A stretch of 64,000 nucleotides of DNA, from the NCBI RefSeq assembly GCF_001730225.1, contig NZ_MIJE01000022.1:209019-273018 (forward strand). The letters are read 5' to 3'. The DNA is from Desulfuribacillus alkaliarsenatis. Its GTDB lineage: Bacteria > Bacillota > Bacilli > Desulfuribacillales > Desulfuribacillaceae. The translations under genes were made by a program, and so were the position numbers. Of the stretch, positions 63,905-64,000 are shown in pieces (positions within the stretch are counted from its first letter, which is position 1; every line of letters begins with the position of its first letter). The notes beneath the pieces were generated by a model, which was not told the origin of the DNA, did not search any database, and worked only from the letters and a program-made list of their open reading frames with translations.

Positions 63905-64000
63905 ATGACCAAATATCGAGAAATCCTTAGGCTTAATAGTCAAGGTATGAGCCAACGCAGTATTTCATCTAGCTGCCAGTGCTCACGAAACACCGTCAAG
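63905..64000 (+). CDS. istA: IS21-family transposase IstA, N-terminal fragment cut by window edge
   Basis: The first 32 residues, MTKYREILRLNSQGMSQRSISS and then CSRNTVK, form the N-terminal helix-turn-helix of IS21 IstA transposases. AGGAGG lies 11 bases upstream. The gene runs beyond the window, so integrity is unknown. Confidence 0.85.
   Translation, partial: MTKYREILRLNSQGMSQRSISSSCQCSRNTVK

Overview
The window is AT-rich, with strong AGGAGG-type ribosome binding sites, tightly overlapping operons and a gene repertoire (YhbE/YhbD/YhbF-type bactofilin cluster, YtrA-type GntR regulator, NatA/NatB-like ABC pair, YvaO-size XRE regulators) that points to a Bacillota, probably Bacillales-like, chromosome. 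I cannot name the genus from sequence alone.

Layout. (1) 1-5836: an operon of a double-AAA+ ATPase of the type found at the end of extracellular contractile injection system (eCIS) loci, an MFS protein with an unusual N-terminal sensor-like half, a GNAT-like protein and a membrane-anchored substrate-binding-protein-like gene. (2) 5905-12697: a LuxR/MalT-type STAND regulator divergent from an operon of a small conserved protein, a rifampicin-phosphotransferase-like protein and an MFS efflux pump. (3) 12698-40763: a defence island. It holds CRISPR array 1 (56 repeats), a three-gene cassette (DUF6602 nuclease-like, unknown 104 aa, SIR2-like), a type III-D effector operon (cas10, cas7, csx10, double cas7, csx19, cas7 with insertion, cas6), a complete Wadjet operon (jetA, jetB, jetC, jetD), a cas4-cas1 fusion with cas2, and CRISPR array 2 (26 repeats). 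(4) 40764-54600: a decayed dihydrofolate-reductase-like pseudogene, the bactofilin cluster, three TetR-controlled small operons with visible operators, a DUF3796/XRE pair, and an ABC-2 export pair. (5) 54684-61617: an HD-GYP response regulator with a hybrid sensor kinase, a GyrI-like protein and RecQ. (6) 61701-64000: a GntR-controlled ABC transporter on the minus strand and the left end of an IS21-family element that runs out of the window.

How it works together. Both CRISPR arrays share a repeat family, a leader promoter and a 41-nt leader hairpin at almost the same distance from the first repeat, so one Cas4-1/Cas2 adaptation module and one Cas6 probably serve both. Their crRNAs should load a III-D complex whose Cas10 has a cyclase-like palm (AGDD) but no HD nuclease. 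No CARF effector was recognised in the window, which makes the DUF6602/SIR2 cassette between array 1 and cas10 the most interesting candidate ancillary module. A terminator-plus-promoter block precedes both the cassette and cas10, suggesting the cassette was slotted in with a copied control region. Wadjet (plasmid/DNA-loop defence) sits between the interference and adaptation halves of the CRISPR-Cas locus behind its own upstream terminator.
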